A model generated the notes under the pieces. The model saw only the letters and a program-made list of their open reading frames with translations. It searched no databases and was not told where the DNA came from. The translations under genes were made by a program, and so were the position numbers. 64,000 nt of DNA from Brevirhabdus pacifica. GTDB taxonomy: Bacteria; Pseudomonadota; Alphaproteobacteria; Rhodobacterales; Rhodobacteraceae. The stretch spans positions 124,001 to 188,000 of the forward strand of contig NZ_PGFI01000014.1 in the NCBI RefSeq assembly GCF_002797755.1. The letters are read 5' to 3'. Positions within the stretch are counted from its first letter, which is position 1. Every line of letters begins with the position of its first letter. Below, piece after piece: positions 35,995 to 46,222 of this stretch.

Positions 35995-37359
35995 ATGACC
36001 AATCCCGAAGTCGCAATCCTGATGCTGTGCCTGTTCATCGTGCTGGTGCTGCTGGGTTTCCCGATCGCCTTCACGCTGCTCGCGATGGGCGTGGCCTTTG
36101 GCTACTATGCCTACTACCTGGGCCCGCCCGACACCTTCTCGGGCTTTTTCGACAACAACATCTTCTACCTGCTGAACCAGAACACCTACTCGGTGATGGA
36201 GAACGACACGCTGGTCGCCATCCCGCTGTTCCTGTTCATGGGCTACGTGGTCGAGCGGGCGAACATCGTCGACCGGCTGTTCCACTCGCTCTACATGGCG
36301 GCGCGCAACCTTCCGGGCGCCCTTGCCATCGCGGCACTGCTGACCTGCGCGGTCTTCTCGACCGCATCGGGCATCGTCGGCGCGGTCGTGACGCTGATGG
36401 GTCTGCTGGCCTACCCGGCGATGTCGGGCGCGGGCTACAACCGCAGCTTCGCCGCGGGCGTGATCTGTGCCGGCGGTACGCTGGGCATCCTGATCCCGCC
36501 GTCGATCATGCTGATCGTCTATGCCGCCATCGCCGAGCTTTCGCCCCTCCGCCTTTATGCGGCGGCGATCTTCCCGGGCCTGATGCTGGCCGGCCTCTAC
36601 ATCGTCTACGTGATGACCCGCGCCCTCGCCACGCCCTCCATCGCGCCCAAGCCGCGCCAAGAGGATATCCCCCCCGTCGGACAGATCTACATGAACCTGC
36701 TTGTCAGCTTCGTGCCGCTGTTCGTGCTGATCGTGCTGGTGCTCGGCTCGATCCTGGGGGGTCTGGCAACCCCGGCCGAAGCGGCCGCCATGGGTGCGCT
36801 GGGTGGCCTGGTGCTGGCGATGCTCTATCGCTCGCTCACCTGGCAGAAGGTCAAGGAAAGCGTCTTCCTTACCGCCAAGGCGACCGCCATGGTCTGCTGG
36901 CTTTTCGTCGGCTCCTGGACCTTCGCTTCGGTCTTCTCGTACCTGGGTGGCCATGACGTGATCGAGCACTGGTTCGCGGCCATGGACCTGGAGCCCTGGC
37001 AGTTCCTGATCATGGTTCAGCTTATCATCTTCGTGCTGGGCTGGCCGCTGGAATGGTCCGAGATCCTGATCATCTTCGTGCCGATCTTCCTGCCGATGCT
37101 CGATACCTTCGGGGTGAACCCCTACTTCTTCGCGATGCTGGTGGCGCTGAACCTCCAGACCTCGTTCCTGACGCCACCAATGGCCATGTCGGCCTATTAT
37201 CTGAAGGGCGTGCTGAAGAAGCAGATCGAGCTGATGGAGATCTTCAAGGGCCTGATGCCGTATCTTGCGATCGTGCTCTTCTCGATGGTCATGCTGTACC
37301 AGTTCCCGGGCATCGCCCTGTGGCTGCCGGACTACCTCTTCGGCACCTACGTTCCCTGA
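35995..37359 (+). CDS. dctM: TRAP transporter large permease subunit
   Basis: DctM forms the sodium-coupled transport channel. The 454-residue protein has about 12 helices and family segments such as LVLLGFPIAFTLLAMGVAFG, VAIPLFLFMGYVVERANIVD, GTLGILIPPSIMLIVYAAIA and SFLTPPMAMSAYYLKGV. It starts 38 nt after dctQ, and the amidase gene begins 1 nt past its stop codon, so the amidase belongs to the same transcript. Confidence 0.96.
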   Translation: MTNPEVAILMLCLFIVLVLLGFPIAFTLLAMGVAFGYYAYYLGPPDTFSGFFDNNIFYLLNQNTYSVMENDTLVAIPLFLFMGYVVERANIVDRLFHSLYMAARNLPGALAIAALLTCAVFSTASGIVGAVVTLMGLLAYPAMSGAGYNRSFAAGVICAGGTLGILIPPSIMLIVYAAIAELSPLRLYAAAIFPGLMLAGLYIVYVMTRALATPSIAPKPRQEDIPPVGQIYMNLLVSFVPLFVLIVLVLGSILGGLATPAEAAAMGALGGLVLAMLYRSLTWQKVKESVFLTAKATAMVCWLFVGSWTFASVFSYLGGHDVIEHWFAAMDLEPWQFLIMVQLIIFVLGWPLEWSEILIIFVPIFLPMLDTFGVNPYFFAMLVALNLQTSFLTPPMAMSAYYLKGVLKKQIELMEIFKGLMPYLAIVLFSMVMLYQFPGIALWLPDYLFGTYVP

Positions 37360-37360
37360 T

Positions 37361-38713
37361 ATGGCGCCCGCAATGGATCGTGAGCCCCCAAACAACCTGT
37401 CGGCGGTCGAGGCCGCCGACAGGATCCGCGAAGGCTGGTTTTCCTCGGTCGATCTGGTCAAGGCCTGCCTTGCGCATATCGACGCGACCGACGGCCAGGT
37501 CCGGGCCTGGGCCCATGTCGACCGCGAAGGGGCCCTGGCCCAGGCCGAGCAGGCGGACCAGATCCGTCGTGCCGGCCGTGCCATGGGACCGCTGCACGGC
37601 ATTCCCGTCGGGCTGAAGGACATCATCGACACTGCCGGTCTGCCGACCGAGCGCGGCAGCCCGATCTTCTCGGGGCGGGTGCCCGAAGCCGACGCGGCCC
37701 TGGTCGACCGCCTCAGAGAGGCCGGCGCTGTCATCCTGGGCAAGACCGTCACCACCGAGATGGCGTTCATGCACCCTTCGGAGACGCGCAACCCCCACAA
37801 CACCGCCCACTCGCCCGGCGGCTCGTCCTCGGGCTCTGCCGCGGCGGTGGCCGCCTATCACGTGCCTCTGGCCGTGGGCACGCAGACCAACGGCTCGGTC
37901 ATCCGGCCGGCAGCCTTCTGCGGCACGGTCGGGTTCAAGCCGACCCGCGGCGTCATCTCGCGCCGGGGCGTTCTGCAGACCTCGGAGACGTTGGATCAGA
38001 TCGGCGTCATGGCCCGCACGGTCGAGGATGCCGCCCTTCTGTGCGACGCGATCAAGGGCTATGACCCCACGGATCGCGACAGCTTCGCCCGCCCGCGCCC
38101 CGCGATGCGCGACGGCTACCTCTCCGACGTGCCGCTGCCGCCGTCGCTGGCGGTCTACGACCTGCCCTTCGACGACCGCCGCAGCCCCGACATGGTCGAG
38201 GCCATGGATGAGGTGATCGCGCTGCTGGGCGCCGACCGGGTGGAGCGTCTGCCCGCGCCGCCAGCCTTTTCCAACCTGCCGAACGTGCAGCGCCGCATCC
38301 ACCTCTACGAACTGGCACGCCACCAGGCCGAGGTCTTCGACAAGAGCTGGGACCAGTTGAGCGAGACCATCCGCCCGCTGGTCACGGAAGGCCGGGCCAT
38401 CAGCGACGAGGACTATGCCGACGCGATCGAGCTTCGGCAGATGGCCCAGGAATACTTCACCATGTTCTTCTACGATTACGATGCCGTGCTTTGCCCCGCC
38501 GCTCCCGGCGAGGCCCCCCGCATGGACGAGGGCACGGGCGATCCGATATATTCCACCCTGTGGACCCTCGCGGGTCTGCCCTGCCTGACACTGCCACTGA
38601 TGACCGGGGGCCAGGGCTTGCCCATGGGGTTGCAGCTTGTCGGCAGCTTCGAGGGCGACGACCGCCTGCTGCGCACCGCGCGCTGGCTGGAAAAGACACT
38701 GACCGAGGGCTGA
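37361..38713 (+). CDS. Amidase signature family hydrolase
   Basis: A 450-residue Ser-cisSer-Lys amidase that hydrolyses carboxylic amides. The triad is visible: lysine in IPVGLKDIIDTAGL, the two serines in HSPGGSSSGSAAAVAAYHVP and in TQTNGSVIRPAAFCGT. The start is ATG at 37361, only 1 nt after the dctM stop, or ATG at 37373; neither has a clear ribosome site, so it is coupled to dctM. Position directly behind a TRAP operon suggests that it acts on the imported compound, but the substrate is unknown, and it is not a GatA because the gat partners are missing. Confidence 0.9.
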   Translation: MAPAMDREPPNNLSAVEAADRIREGWFSSVDLVKACLAHIDATDGQVRAWAHVDREGALAQAEQADQIRRAGRAMGPLHGIPVGLKDIIDTAGLPTERGSPIFSGRVPEADAALVDRLREAGAVILGKTVTTEMAFMHPSETRNPHNTAHSPGGSSSGSAAAVAAYHVPLAVGTQTNGSVIRPAAFCGTVGFKPTRGVISRRGVLQTSETLDQIGVMARTVEDAALLCDAIKGYDPTDRDSFARPRPAMRDGYLSDVPLPPSLAVYDLPFDDRRSPDMVEAMDEVIALLGADRVERLPAPPAFSNLPNVQRRIHLYELARHQAEVFDKSWDQLSETIRPLVTEGRAISDEDYADAIELRQMAQEYFTMFFYDYDAVLCPAAPGEAPRMDEGTGDPIYSTLWTLAGLPCLTLPLMTGGQGLPMGLQLVGSFEGDDRLLRTARWLEKTLTEG

Positions 38714-38787
38714 CCGGCCCCGGTGAAACCTGAATACGTTCAAACCGTTTCCGGCCCGGGCCGGACCACGACAAGGAAGGATCCAAC

Positions 38788-38991
38788 ATGCGTCTCAAGC
38801 GTCCCGTCGCAATCGTCGTCGGCCTGATCGGCACGGCTCTTCTGTTCACCTTCGTCATCGGCCTGTCCAAGTCGATCTCGACCGGGTTCGCCGGCTTCAC
38901 GGGCGGTCTGCCCTTCATGATCATCGCGATCGTGGTGCTGGCGATGGCGGCCTATGACTACTACGAGGAATGCGTCAAGCGCCGCCGCTGA
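38788..38991 (+). CDS. Small two-helix membrane protein, unknown function
   Basis: A 67-residue protein, MRLKRPVAIVVGLIGTALLF at the start and a CVKRRR basic end. Two hydrophobic segments (about residues 7-27 and 42-57) are joined by a glycine-rich loop TGFAGFTGGLPF. AAGGAAGG lies 8 nt upstream of the ATG, which supports real translation. I do not recognise a family. It lies 74 bp after the amidase and just ahead of the hydroxyacid dehydrogenase gene, so it may assist the transporter. Confidence 0.7.
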   Translation: MRLKRPVAIVVGLIGTALLFTFVIGLSKSISTGFAGFTGGLPFMIIAIVVLAMAAYDYYEECVKRRR

Positions 38992-39019
38992 GCCTGACGC
39001 AGCAGCCGAGATCGCCGCG

Positions 39020-39982
39020 ATGAGCCCGCGCCCCGTCCTCTGGATCCCCCGCCGCCTGTCCGATGCCACCATGGCCCGGGCGGCGCGGGATTACGACGTG
39101 ATCACCCCCGAGCACGACGCCCCCGGCACCGCCGATGAGATCGTCGCCATGAGCGGCCGGGTCGACGCCATGCTGCCCTGTCATTCCGAGATCTTCTCGG
39201 ACGCGGTGGTGCAGCGGCTGGACCCCCGGCTGAAGATCGTGGCCAACCACTCGGTCGGTGTCGATCACTGCGACCTGGACGCCCTGCGCGGGCGGGGCAT
39301 CGTGGTGACCAACACACCCGACGTGCTGTCCGACGCCACGGCCGAGATCGCGTTGATGCTGATGCTGGGCGCGGCCCGCCATGCGGTGGCCGGCGACCGG
39401 ATGGTGAGACGCGGCGAGTGGGACAGCTGGTCGCCCGCCTTCATGGTCGGCAAGCAAGTGTCGGGCGCGCGGGTCGGCATCGTCGGCATGGGCCGGGTCG
39501 GCCGGGCCTTCGCCACCATGGCGCGCGGGCTGGGGATGGAAATCCACTACCACAACCGCAGCCGCCTTTCGCCCGAGCAGGAGCAGGGCGCGACCTTCCA
39601 CGAGACGATCGAGACCTTGTTGCCGCAGGCCGATTTCCTGTCGCTTCATTGCCCGGCGACCCCGCAGACGGTCGATCTGATCAACGACGAACGGCTGGCG
39701 CTGCTGCCGCGCGGCGCGGTGCTGGTCAACACGGCCCGGGGCGCGCTGGTCGATGAGGACGCGCTGTTGCGGGCGCTGGACTCGGGGCATCTGATGGCCG
39801 CCGGTCTGGATTGCTTCAAGGTCGAGCCGGGGGGCAACCCGGCCTTTGCCGATCACGACAACATCTTCATGATGCCCCACGTCGGATCGGCCACGGTGCG
39901 GACCCGCGACGCCATGGGGTTCAGGGCGCTCGACAACCTTGATGCCTTTGTCGCCGGGCAGGAGCCCCGCGACCGCCTCTGA
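39020..39982 (+). CDS. D-isomer specific 2-hydroxyacid dehydrogenase (glyoxylate/hydroxypyruvate reductase-like)
   Basis: A 320-residue NAD(P)-dependent reductase that interconverts 2-oxo and D-2-hydroxy acids. It has the nucleotide-binding loop VGIVGMGRVGRAFATMARGL, catalytic segments ANHSVGVDHCDLDALRGRG, LPRGAVLVNTARGALVDED and the histidine in MMPHVGSATVRTRDAM. I chose ATG at 39020, which gives the normal N-terminus; ATG at 38954 overlaps the small membrane protein gene. Ribosome site evidence is weak for both. Glyoxylate reductase is the closest by pattern. Confidence 0.88.
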   Translation: MSPRPVLWIPRRLSDATMARAARDYDVITPEHDAPGTADEIVAMSGRVDAMLPCHSEIFSDAVVQRLDPRLKIVANHSVGVDHCDLDALRGRGIVVTNTPDVLSDATAEIALMLMLGAARHAVAGDRMVRRGEWDSWSPAFMVGKQVSGARVGIVGMGRVGRAFATMARGLGMEIHYHNRSRLSPEQEQGATFHETIETLLPQADFLSLHCPATPQTVDLINDERLALLPRGAVLVNTARGALVDEDALLRALDSGHLMAAGLDCFKVEPGGNPAFADHDNIFMMPHVGSATVRTRDAMGFRALDNLDAFVAGQEPRDRL

Positions 39983-40199
39983 GCGCCGCCTCTCAGCGCG
40001 GCCGCGCCTGATTCTTCCTGGGCACGTCCGGGGCGCAATCCCGCCCCGATGTCCCGCGCTGGAAGGGTGGCCGCGTTGACGCAGACGTGATGGAAAGCGC
40101 CGCCCGGGCCGGTCGCGGACCGCGCTGGCGCATTGGAATTGGCGCCGCCCGGGCTTAGTTTTGCGCCTCGACAGCGTCAGAATTTCCGGAGGATCCCAG

Positions 40200-41627
40200 A
40201 TGACCATCACACGACGCCAGCTGATTGCAGGCACCGGCGCGGCGCTGGTCGCCAACGGGGCCCTCGTCGGCCCGCTGCGGGCGGCCTCCCATTCCGGCGC
40301 TGCCGCCGACGGCTCTGCCGACGCCTGGGCCGAACTGCGCGCGGGACTTGCCAAGGCCCAGCTAACCCCGGCCGAATATCCCGCGACCGAGGTCTGGGCC
40401 TATAACGGCACCGCCCCCGGCCCGACCCTGCGGATAAAGCGCGGCGCACTGCTGCGCCAACGCCTGGTCAACGGGTTGCCCGAGGCGACCTCGATCCACT
40501 GGCACGGGCTGCGCCTGCCCAACGCGATGGACGGCGTGCCCGGCCTGACCCAGGAGGCCGTCGGCCCCGGCGAAAGCTTCGACTATGAATTCACCGTCCC
40601 CGACGCCGGCACCTTCTGGTACCACACGCACAACCGCTCGTGGGAGCAGATGGCGCGGGGGCTTTACGGTCCGCTGATCATCGACGAGGAGACGCCCCCC
40701 GACGTCGACCGCGACCTCATCCTGACGCTGGACGACTGGCGGTTGGATCAGACCACCGCCGCAATCGCGGGGGGCTTTGACGGCCTCCACGACCAGGCTC
40801 ATGGCGGCCGCATCGGCAACCTGGTCACGGTCAACGGCCAGTTCGACCACCGCCAACCCGTGCGCGGCGGCGAGCGTCTGCGCCTGCGGCTGATCAACAC
40901 CGCCAACGCGCGGATCTTCAATCTGGGCCTTCAAGGTCTGGAGGGCTGGGTCGTGGCCCTGGACGGGCAGCCGCTGGAAAAGCCCGAGCCTGCGGCGGAA
41001 GTCTTCCGCCTGGCGCCCGCGCAGCGGATCGACCTGATCGTCGATGTGACCGCCGAGCCGGGCGAAGAGGCCTACCTGGTCGGGCTGGAGCGCGACGGCG
41101 GCTTCGCCCTGGCCACGTTCGAAGCCGGGTCCGAGGCCGCCCAGGCCCGGCGCCCCGCGCCCGAGGCCCTGGCGCCCAACGACCTGCCGGCGCCCGACCT
41201 GAAGGGCGCGCGCGAGGTGCCGATGCTGCTGGAAGGGGGCGCCATGCGCGGCCTGGCCAAGGCGGAATACCTGGGGCGCGAGATGTCGGGCCGCGAACTG
41301 GCCGAGCAGGGGCAGGTGTGGGCCCTGAACGGGGTGGCGGGCATGCCGGCGGCACCTTTCGCCGGGGTCGGCCGGGGCGAGACCCTGCGCATCCCTATGC
41401 GCAACGACACCATGTTCCCCCACGCCATGCACCTGCACGGTCACCACTTCCGGCAGGAGCACGAGGACGGCACCCTGGGCCCCTGGCGTGACACAATCCT
41501 GGTCGATCCCGACCAGGTCGTGACCATCGTCTTCGCCGCCGACAATCCGGGCCGCTGGCTGTTCCACTGTCACATGCTGGGCCACCAGGTCGCGGGCATG
41601 AAGACCCGGATCGAGGTGGCGTCGTGA
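40200..41627 (+). CDS. Multicopper oxidase, Tat-exported
   Basis: A 475-residue periplasmic oxidase that couples one-electron oxidations to reduction of oxygen. It has a Tat-type start (TITRRQLIAGTGAAL) and all four copper ligand groups: HWHG at 100-103, FWYHTHN near 139-145, HAMHLHGHHF and the C-terminal HCHMLGHQVAGM, whose cysteine binds type 1 copper and whose methionine is the axial ligand. GGAGGA precedes ATG at 40200. The next gene, a membrane-anchored cytochrome c, overlaps its stop as GTGA. CueO-like copper detoxification or oxidation of another metal or of phenols are all possible; the methionine-rich insert of CueO is missing. Confidence 0.9.
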   Translation: MTITRRQLIAGTGAALVANGALVGPLRAASHSGAAADGSADAWAELRAGLAKAQLTPAEYPATEVWAYNGTAPGPTLRIKRGALLRQRLVNGLPEATSIHWHGLRLPNAMDGVPGLTQEAVGPGESFDYEFTVPDAGTFWYHTHNRSWEQMARGLYGPLIIDEETPPDVDRDLILTLDDWRLDQTTAAIAGGFDGLHDQAHGGRIGNLVTVNGQFDHRQPVRGGERLRLRLINTANARIFNLGLQGLEGWVVALDGQPLEKPEPAAEVFRLAPAQRIDLIVDVTAEPGEEAYLVGLERDGGFALATFEAGSEAAQARRPAPEALAPNDLPAPDLKGAREVPMLLEGGAMRGLAKAEYLGREMSGRELAEQGQVWALNGVAGMPAAPFAGVGRGETLRIPMRNDTMFPHAMHLHGHHFRQEHEDGTLGPWRDTILVDPDQVVTIVFAADNPGRWLFHCHMLGHQVAGMKTRIEVAS

Positions 41628-42208
41628 CCGGACTGGACAGGAAGGCCCTGGTCGGCATCGGCCTGGCGGTTGTGGCGCTGATCGGTGTCGTGGTGCTGCT
41701 CTTGGCGCCCGGGGACGATCCGCAGGTCGGGCGCGAGGCGGCTACCCAGACTGCGCCGGTGACGGACGAGGGGCAGACCGTCCAGGTGGGGGAGGAGGCC
41801 GCGGAGAATGCCGCCCCTGCGGAAGGTGCGCAAATCGCGCGCGCGGGCTTCGAGGCGGGCGCCCAGCTTTACGCCGAGAACTGCGCCTCCTGCCATGGCG
41901 AGAAACTTGAGGGCGAGCCCGACTGGCGCATCCCGCGCGAGGACGGAACCGTGCCCGCACCCCCCCATGACGAAAGCGGCCACACCTGGCACCACGGGGA
42001 TCCCACGCTCTTCAACTACGTCAAGAAAGGGGGCGAGCAGGCCCTGGCCGAACAGGGGATCGAGTTCAACTCGGGCATGCCGGGCTTCGGGGACAGCCTG
42101 ACCGACGACGAGATCCGCGATATCCTGGCCTATATCCGGTCGACCTGGTCGGACCGGGTGCAGAAGCTTCAGGCCGCGCGGACGGAGGCAGAGCTGGCGG
42201 CCCGGTAG
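41624..42208 (+). CDS. Membrane-anchored c-type cytochrome
   Basis: A 194-residue protein with an uncleaved N-terminal helix (ALVGIGLAVVALIGVVVLLL), an acidic linker rich in Ala, Glu and Gln, and one heme site CASCHG (87-92); the axial methionine is probably in NSGMPGFGDSL. A histidine cluster, PHDESGHTWHHGDP, is found in cytochromes of copper-related operons. The start is GTG overlapping the oxidase stop. It could pass electrons to or from the multicopper oxidase. An intrinsic terminator follows 28 nt later. Confidence 0.88.
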   Translation: MTGLDRKALVGIGLAVVALIGVVVLLLAPGDDPQVGREAATQTAPVTDEGQTVQVGEEAAENAAPAEGAQIARAGFEAGAQLYAENCASCHGEKLEGEPDWRIPREDGTVPAPPHDESGHTWHHGDPTLFNYVKKGGEQALAEQGIEFNSGMPGFGDSLTDDEIRDILAYIRSTWSDRVQKLQAARTEAELAAR

Positions 42209-42236
42209 GACCAGGCCCCCAAGACGGACGGCAAGA

Positions 42237-42262
42237 GGGGCGGCACCGGGCCGCCCCTTTTG
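42237..42262 (+). terminator. Intrinsic terminator of the multicopper oxidase-cytochrome c operon
   Basis: An 8-bp GC stem, GGGGCGGC (42237-42244) with GCCGCCCC (42250-42257), is followed by TTTTGCG. It lies 28 nt after the cytochrome stop and before the convergent small gene. Confidence 0.8.
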
Positions 42263-42287
42263 CGTCGCGATCCTGTCGGTGTCGGGA

Positions 42288-42599
42288 TCAGCCGGTGCAA
42301 TAGCTTTCGGCGGTGCGGCCGAAGCTCTTGTAGGTGCGCCAGAACTGTTCGTCCTTGCGGTTGGAGGATTGACGCGTCTCTTGGGCCTTGTGCGGGTCCG
42401 AGAAGAATTTGGCCGCCCGGCGCTGCTCGGACCAGGACAGGGTGGAATCGGCCACCCGCTGGATGCATCCGCACAGGGCGCGGTTTGCCGATTTGCGCCC
42501 GCCGCTCAGGCAGGCCCGCTCGATCGGGCCGGCGTCGGCCGGAAGCGCGACCGGGATCGTCAATGCCAGGATGAAAGCCGTAAGGACTGCATGCCTCAT
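42288..42599 (-). CDS. Small secreted protein, four conserved cysteines, unknown function
   Basis: A 103-residue exported protein with signal peptide AFILALTIPVALPADAGP. The mature part has cysteines in RACLSGG, ALCGCIQ and the C-terminal ESYCTG, giving two possible disulfides, plus SEQRRAAKFFSDPHKAQETR. Similar Rhodobacteraceae proteins have been given unsupported names such as arginine transporter; nothing in it looks like a transporter. It is convergent with the cytochrome gene and alone on its strand. Confidence 0.75.
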   Translation of the reverse strand: MRHAVLTAFILALTIPVALPADAGPIERACLSGGRKSANRALCGCIQRVADSTLSWSEQRRAAKFFSDPHKAQETRQSSNRKDEQFWRTYKSFGRTAESYCTG

Positions 42600-42766
42600 G
42601 TCACTACCTCGATAATGCGGCGGGCGGCGATTCTTCTGTCGCTCGGCCCGCGGTTCATTGCCTGTTGACCATCATGCCAGAGAATCCCCCGCCGATCAAT
42701 TTCGGATCAACGGGGGGGTGGCCCGGCCCGGGCGTGGCCGCGGGGGTCCCGGGTTGGGGTCCCGGG

Positions 42767-42799
42767 CCCGCCGGGGGAGCCTCCGGCGGGGATATTTTT
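42767..42799 (+). terminator. Terminator-like hairpin, possible copy of a dispersed repeat
   Basis: An 8-bp stem CCCGCCGG (42767-42774) with CCGGCGGG (42783-42790) leads into GATATTTTTG on the plus strand. Just upstream, GGTCCCGGG is repeated at 42746 and 42759. No plus-strand gene ends nearby except the already terminated cytochrome operon, and the block CCGGCGGGGATATTTTTG resembles hairpins I associate with dispersed repeats of Rhodobacteraceae chromosomes. Confidence 0.55.
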
Positions 42800-42849
42800 G
42801 CGACAATGAGTTTGGGGTGGCGCGGGGCTCGATGCAGCCTTCGTGGGTG

Positions 42850-43455
42850 TCAGAGGGCCCAGTCGGGAAGCGTGTCGGTGATCTGGTAGTCGATGGGCTT
42901 GTAGGTGAAATTGTTCGACTGGCCGGCCGAGCAGGCGGTCATGGCGACGATCAGGTCCATCTCGGCCCGCAGCAGGAGCCGGTCGCCCGCGCGGCTTTTC
43001 GGTGGGCGAACCTCGATCTTGCCGCTGCTGGCATCGACGTCGACATTCATGAAGACGTTGAAGGCGATCGGGATCTCGTCGGGGGTGATGCCATAGGGGG
43101 CCAGGGCCCGTTCGAGGTTGCCCTGGCAGCCGTGGTGGGGATCCTCGTCGCCGTAGATAATGCGGAACGTGTCGCGCGAGCAGGGGGTGAGGGTGAAATC
43201 GTGGCGGCCCACCTCGTCGGCCAGGATGCTGAGCATGACGTTGGAGCGATTGGAATAGAGCGGGTCGCCCGTGGTCAGGAACATCCGCCCGGCGTAATCG
43301 ATGCTGCGCCCCGAGGAGATGTATTCGCGGGTGTCGGCGGCGCTGTAGGCCAGCAGGTCCGAGACCTGTTCCCCCTCGGGGTCGATGACGGTCAGGTACT
43401 GCCCCTTGTCGAGCCGGAAGGCGGTGCCGCTGCGCGGCGCGATGCGGCTGACCAT
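42850..43455 (-). CDS. DUF1989 protein (urea carboxylase-associated/carboxyguanidine deiminase family)
   Basis: A 201-residue protein starting [20 protein letters not shown]. Family segments include VIDPEGEQVSDLLAYSAADT, DFTLTPCSRDTFRIIYGDED and the conserved cysteine in TACSAGQSNNFTYKPIDYQI. Members of DUF1989 accompany urea/guanidine carboxylases, and in guanidine degradation two of them (CgdA and CgdB) form carboxyguanidine deiminase. No carboxylase or second subunit is near here. The ATG overlaps the upstream gene's stop as TGATG, pairing it with a YqcI/YcgG protein. A role on a guanidino or amidino compound is my inference. Confidence 0.82.
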   Translation of the reverse strand: MVSRIAPRSGTAFRLDKGQYLTVIDPEGEQVSDLLAYSAADTREYISSGRSIDYAGRMFLTTGDPLYSNRSNVMLSILADEVGRHDFTLTPCSRDTFRIIYGDEDPHHGCQGNLERALAPYGITPDEIPIAFNVFMNVDVDASSGKIEVRPPKSRAGDRLLLRAEMDLIVAMTACSAGQSNNFTYKPIDYQITDTLPDWAL

Positions 43456-44117
43456 CAGGCGACGTCCTTCTTGGAGAAGGGGCATGACCAGTTGCGCCCG
43501 ACGCGGCGGCCGCTGTATTGCGCGGCCTCGCCGCCCAAGCCGAAATCCTTCAGCATCGGGTTGATGCCGCCGTGGAACTCCTCCTCCCGGGCGCGGATCA
43601 CCTGGCGCATCTTCTCGTAGCGCCCGTCCCGACGCAGACGCTCGAACTGTTCGTGGGAGTTGAAGACCAGGGCCGGGCGGTGAAACCGGCGCGCGGCGCG
43701 CGACGATTGCGGATGCAGGCCGATGACGAAATAGGCCTGGCCCCCCAGCGACAGCGAGAAATGGGCCGAGGAGGGATCGGCCGACGTGTCCTCGGTCCAT
43801 TCATGGCCGGCCGAGACGTCGATGTTGTGCAGGGATTGCAGCCGGTCCCAGAGGCATTTCTCGAAGCCGCGCTCGTCGAGGTCGCGGGGGCCGTCGAAGA
43901 TCACCACGAAGGATTGCACCAGCGGCCCGTCAAGATCGAGCGTCTCGTCGCCGAAGGCAAGCAGGGCGCGGTGGATGTCGAGATCGCTTTGGGTGCTGTC
44001 GAATGCGCCCACCTCGACAAGCTGGATCGCGTCGCGCACCAGGGCGGATTTCGCCCCCACGCAGGGAAAGTCGTCGGAGCGGATGAACTGTTGGAATTCC
44101 TCTTTCGTGCCGGGCAT
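43455..44117 (-). CDS. YqcI/YcgG family protein, GntA-like heme-dependent N-hydroxylase candidate
   Basis: A 220-residue protein with the YqcI/YcgG pattern: [74 protein letters not shown] and a C-terminal WSCPF. The characterised member is GntA of guanitoxin synthesis, which N-hydroxylates a guanidino group with heme. No other gnt genes are present. The two cysteines and the HEW and GLHP histidines are candidate cofactor ligands. The start is uncertain: ATG at 44117 or GTG at 44132; neither has a good ribosome site. It is the first gene of a two-gene unit with the DUF1989 protein. Confidence 0.8.
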   Translation of the reverse strand: MPGTKEEFQQFIRSDDFPCVGAKSALVRDAIQLVEVGAFDSTQSDLDIHRALLAFGDETLDLDGPLVQSFVVIFDGPRDLDERGFEKCLWDRLQSLHNIDVSAGHEWTEDTSADPSSAHFSLSLGGQAYFVIGLHPQSSRAARRFHRPALVFNSHEQFERLRRDGRYEKMRQVIRAREEEFHGGINPMLKDFGLGGEAAQYSGRRVGRNWSCPFSKKDVA

Positions 44118-44343
44118 GATCTGGGGGCTCACTCGTGATGTACTGGGTCTTTCTGGAACCGCCGGCGGGGGGCGGCGGTTCCCGGCCACGCGGCGGCGAC
44201 CGGCGCTTTCCTGCCCAGCGGAGGGCCCGGCGGGGTGCGCCGGGGGCCGTCAGTGCCCCGATCCGGCCCCCGGGGGCGCCCGTGGTGCCGCGGGCCCGCG
44301 CAAGGCGCTTGACCGGCCCCGAAAACCTCAGCATATCCCGTCC

Positions 44344-46143
<1,800 letters not shown>

Positions 46144-46191
46144 GGGTGGATGAAATCATCCAGGTACTTCGAATCTGCGCGAACTAGGATT

Positions 46192-46209
46192 CCTTAAGTG
46201 TTTTTAAGG
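46192..46209. repeat. Short inverted repeat at the left edge of the AT-rich islet
   Basis: CCTTAA (46192-46197), GTGTTT loop, TTAAGG (46204-46209) is a perfect 6-bp hairpin just past the toxin-like gene on the minus strand and 50 bp past lepA. A second palindrome, GGATGA-AA-TCATCC (46148-46161), directly follows the lepA stop. Neither has a U-tract. They mark where base composition changes abruptly. Confidence 0.4.
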
Positions 46210-46222
46210 GATGTTCCTAAAT

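Noticed and set aside
46165-46185. TTCGAATC, resembling a tRNA T-loop, at the islet border
   Set aside because: No acceptor stem, anticodon stem or CCA end can be folded around it, so it is not a tRNA or a convincing attachment site.
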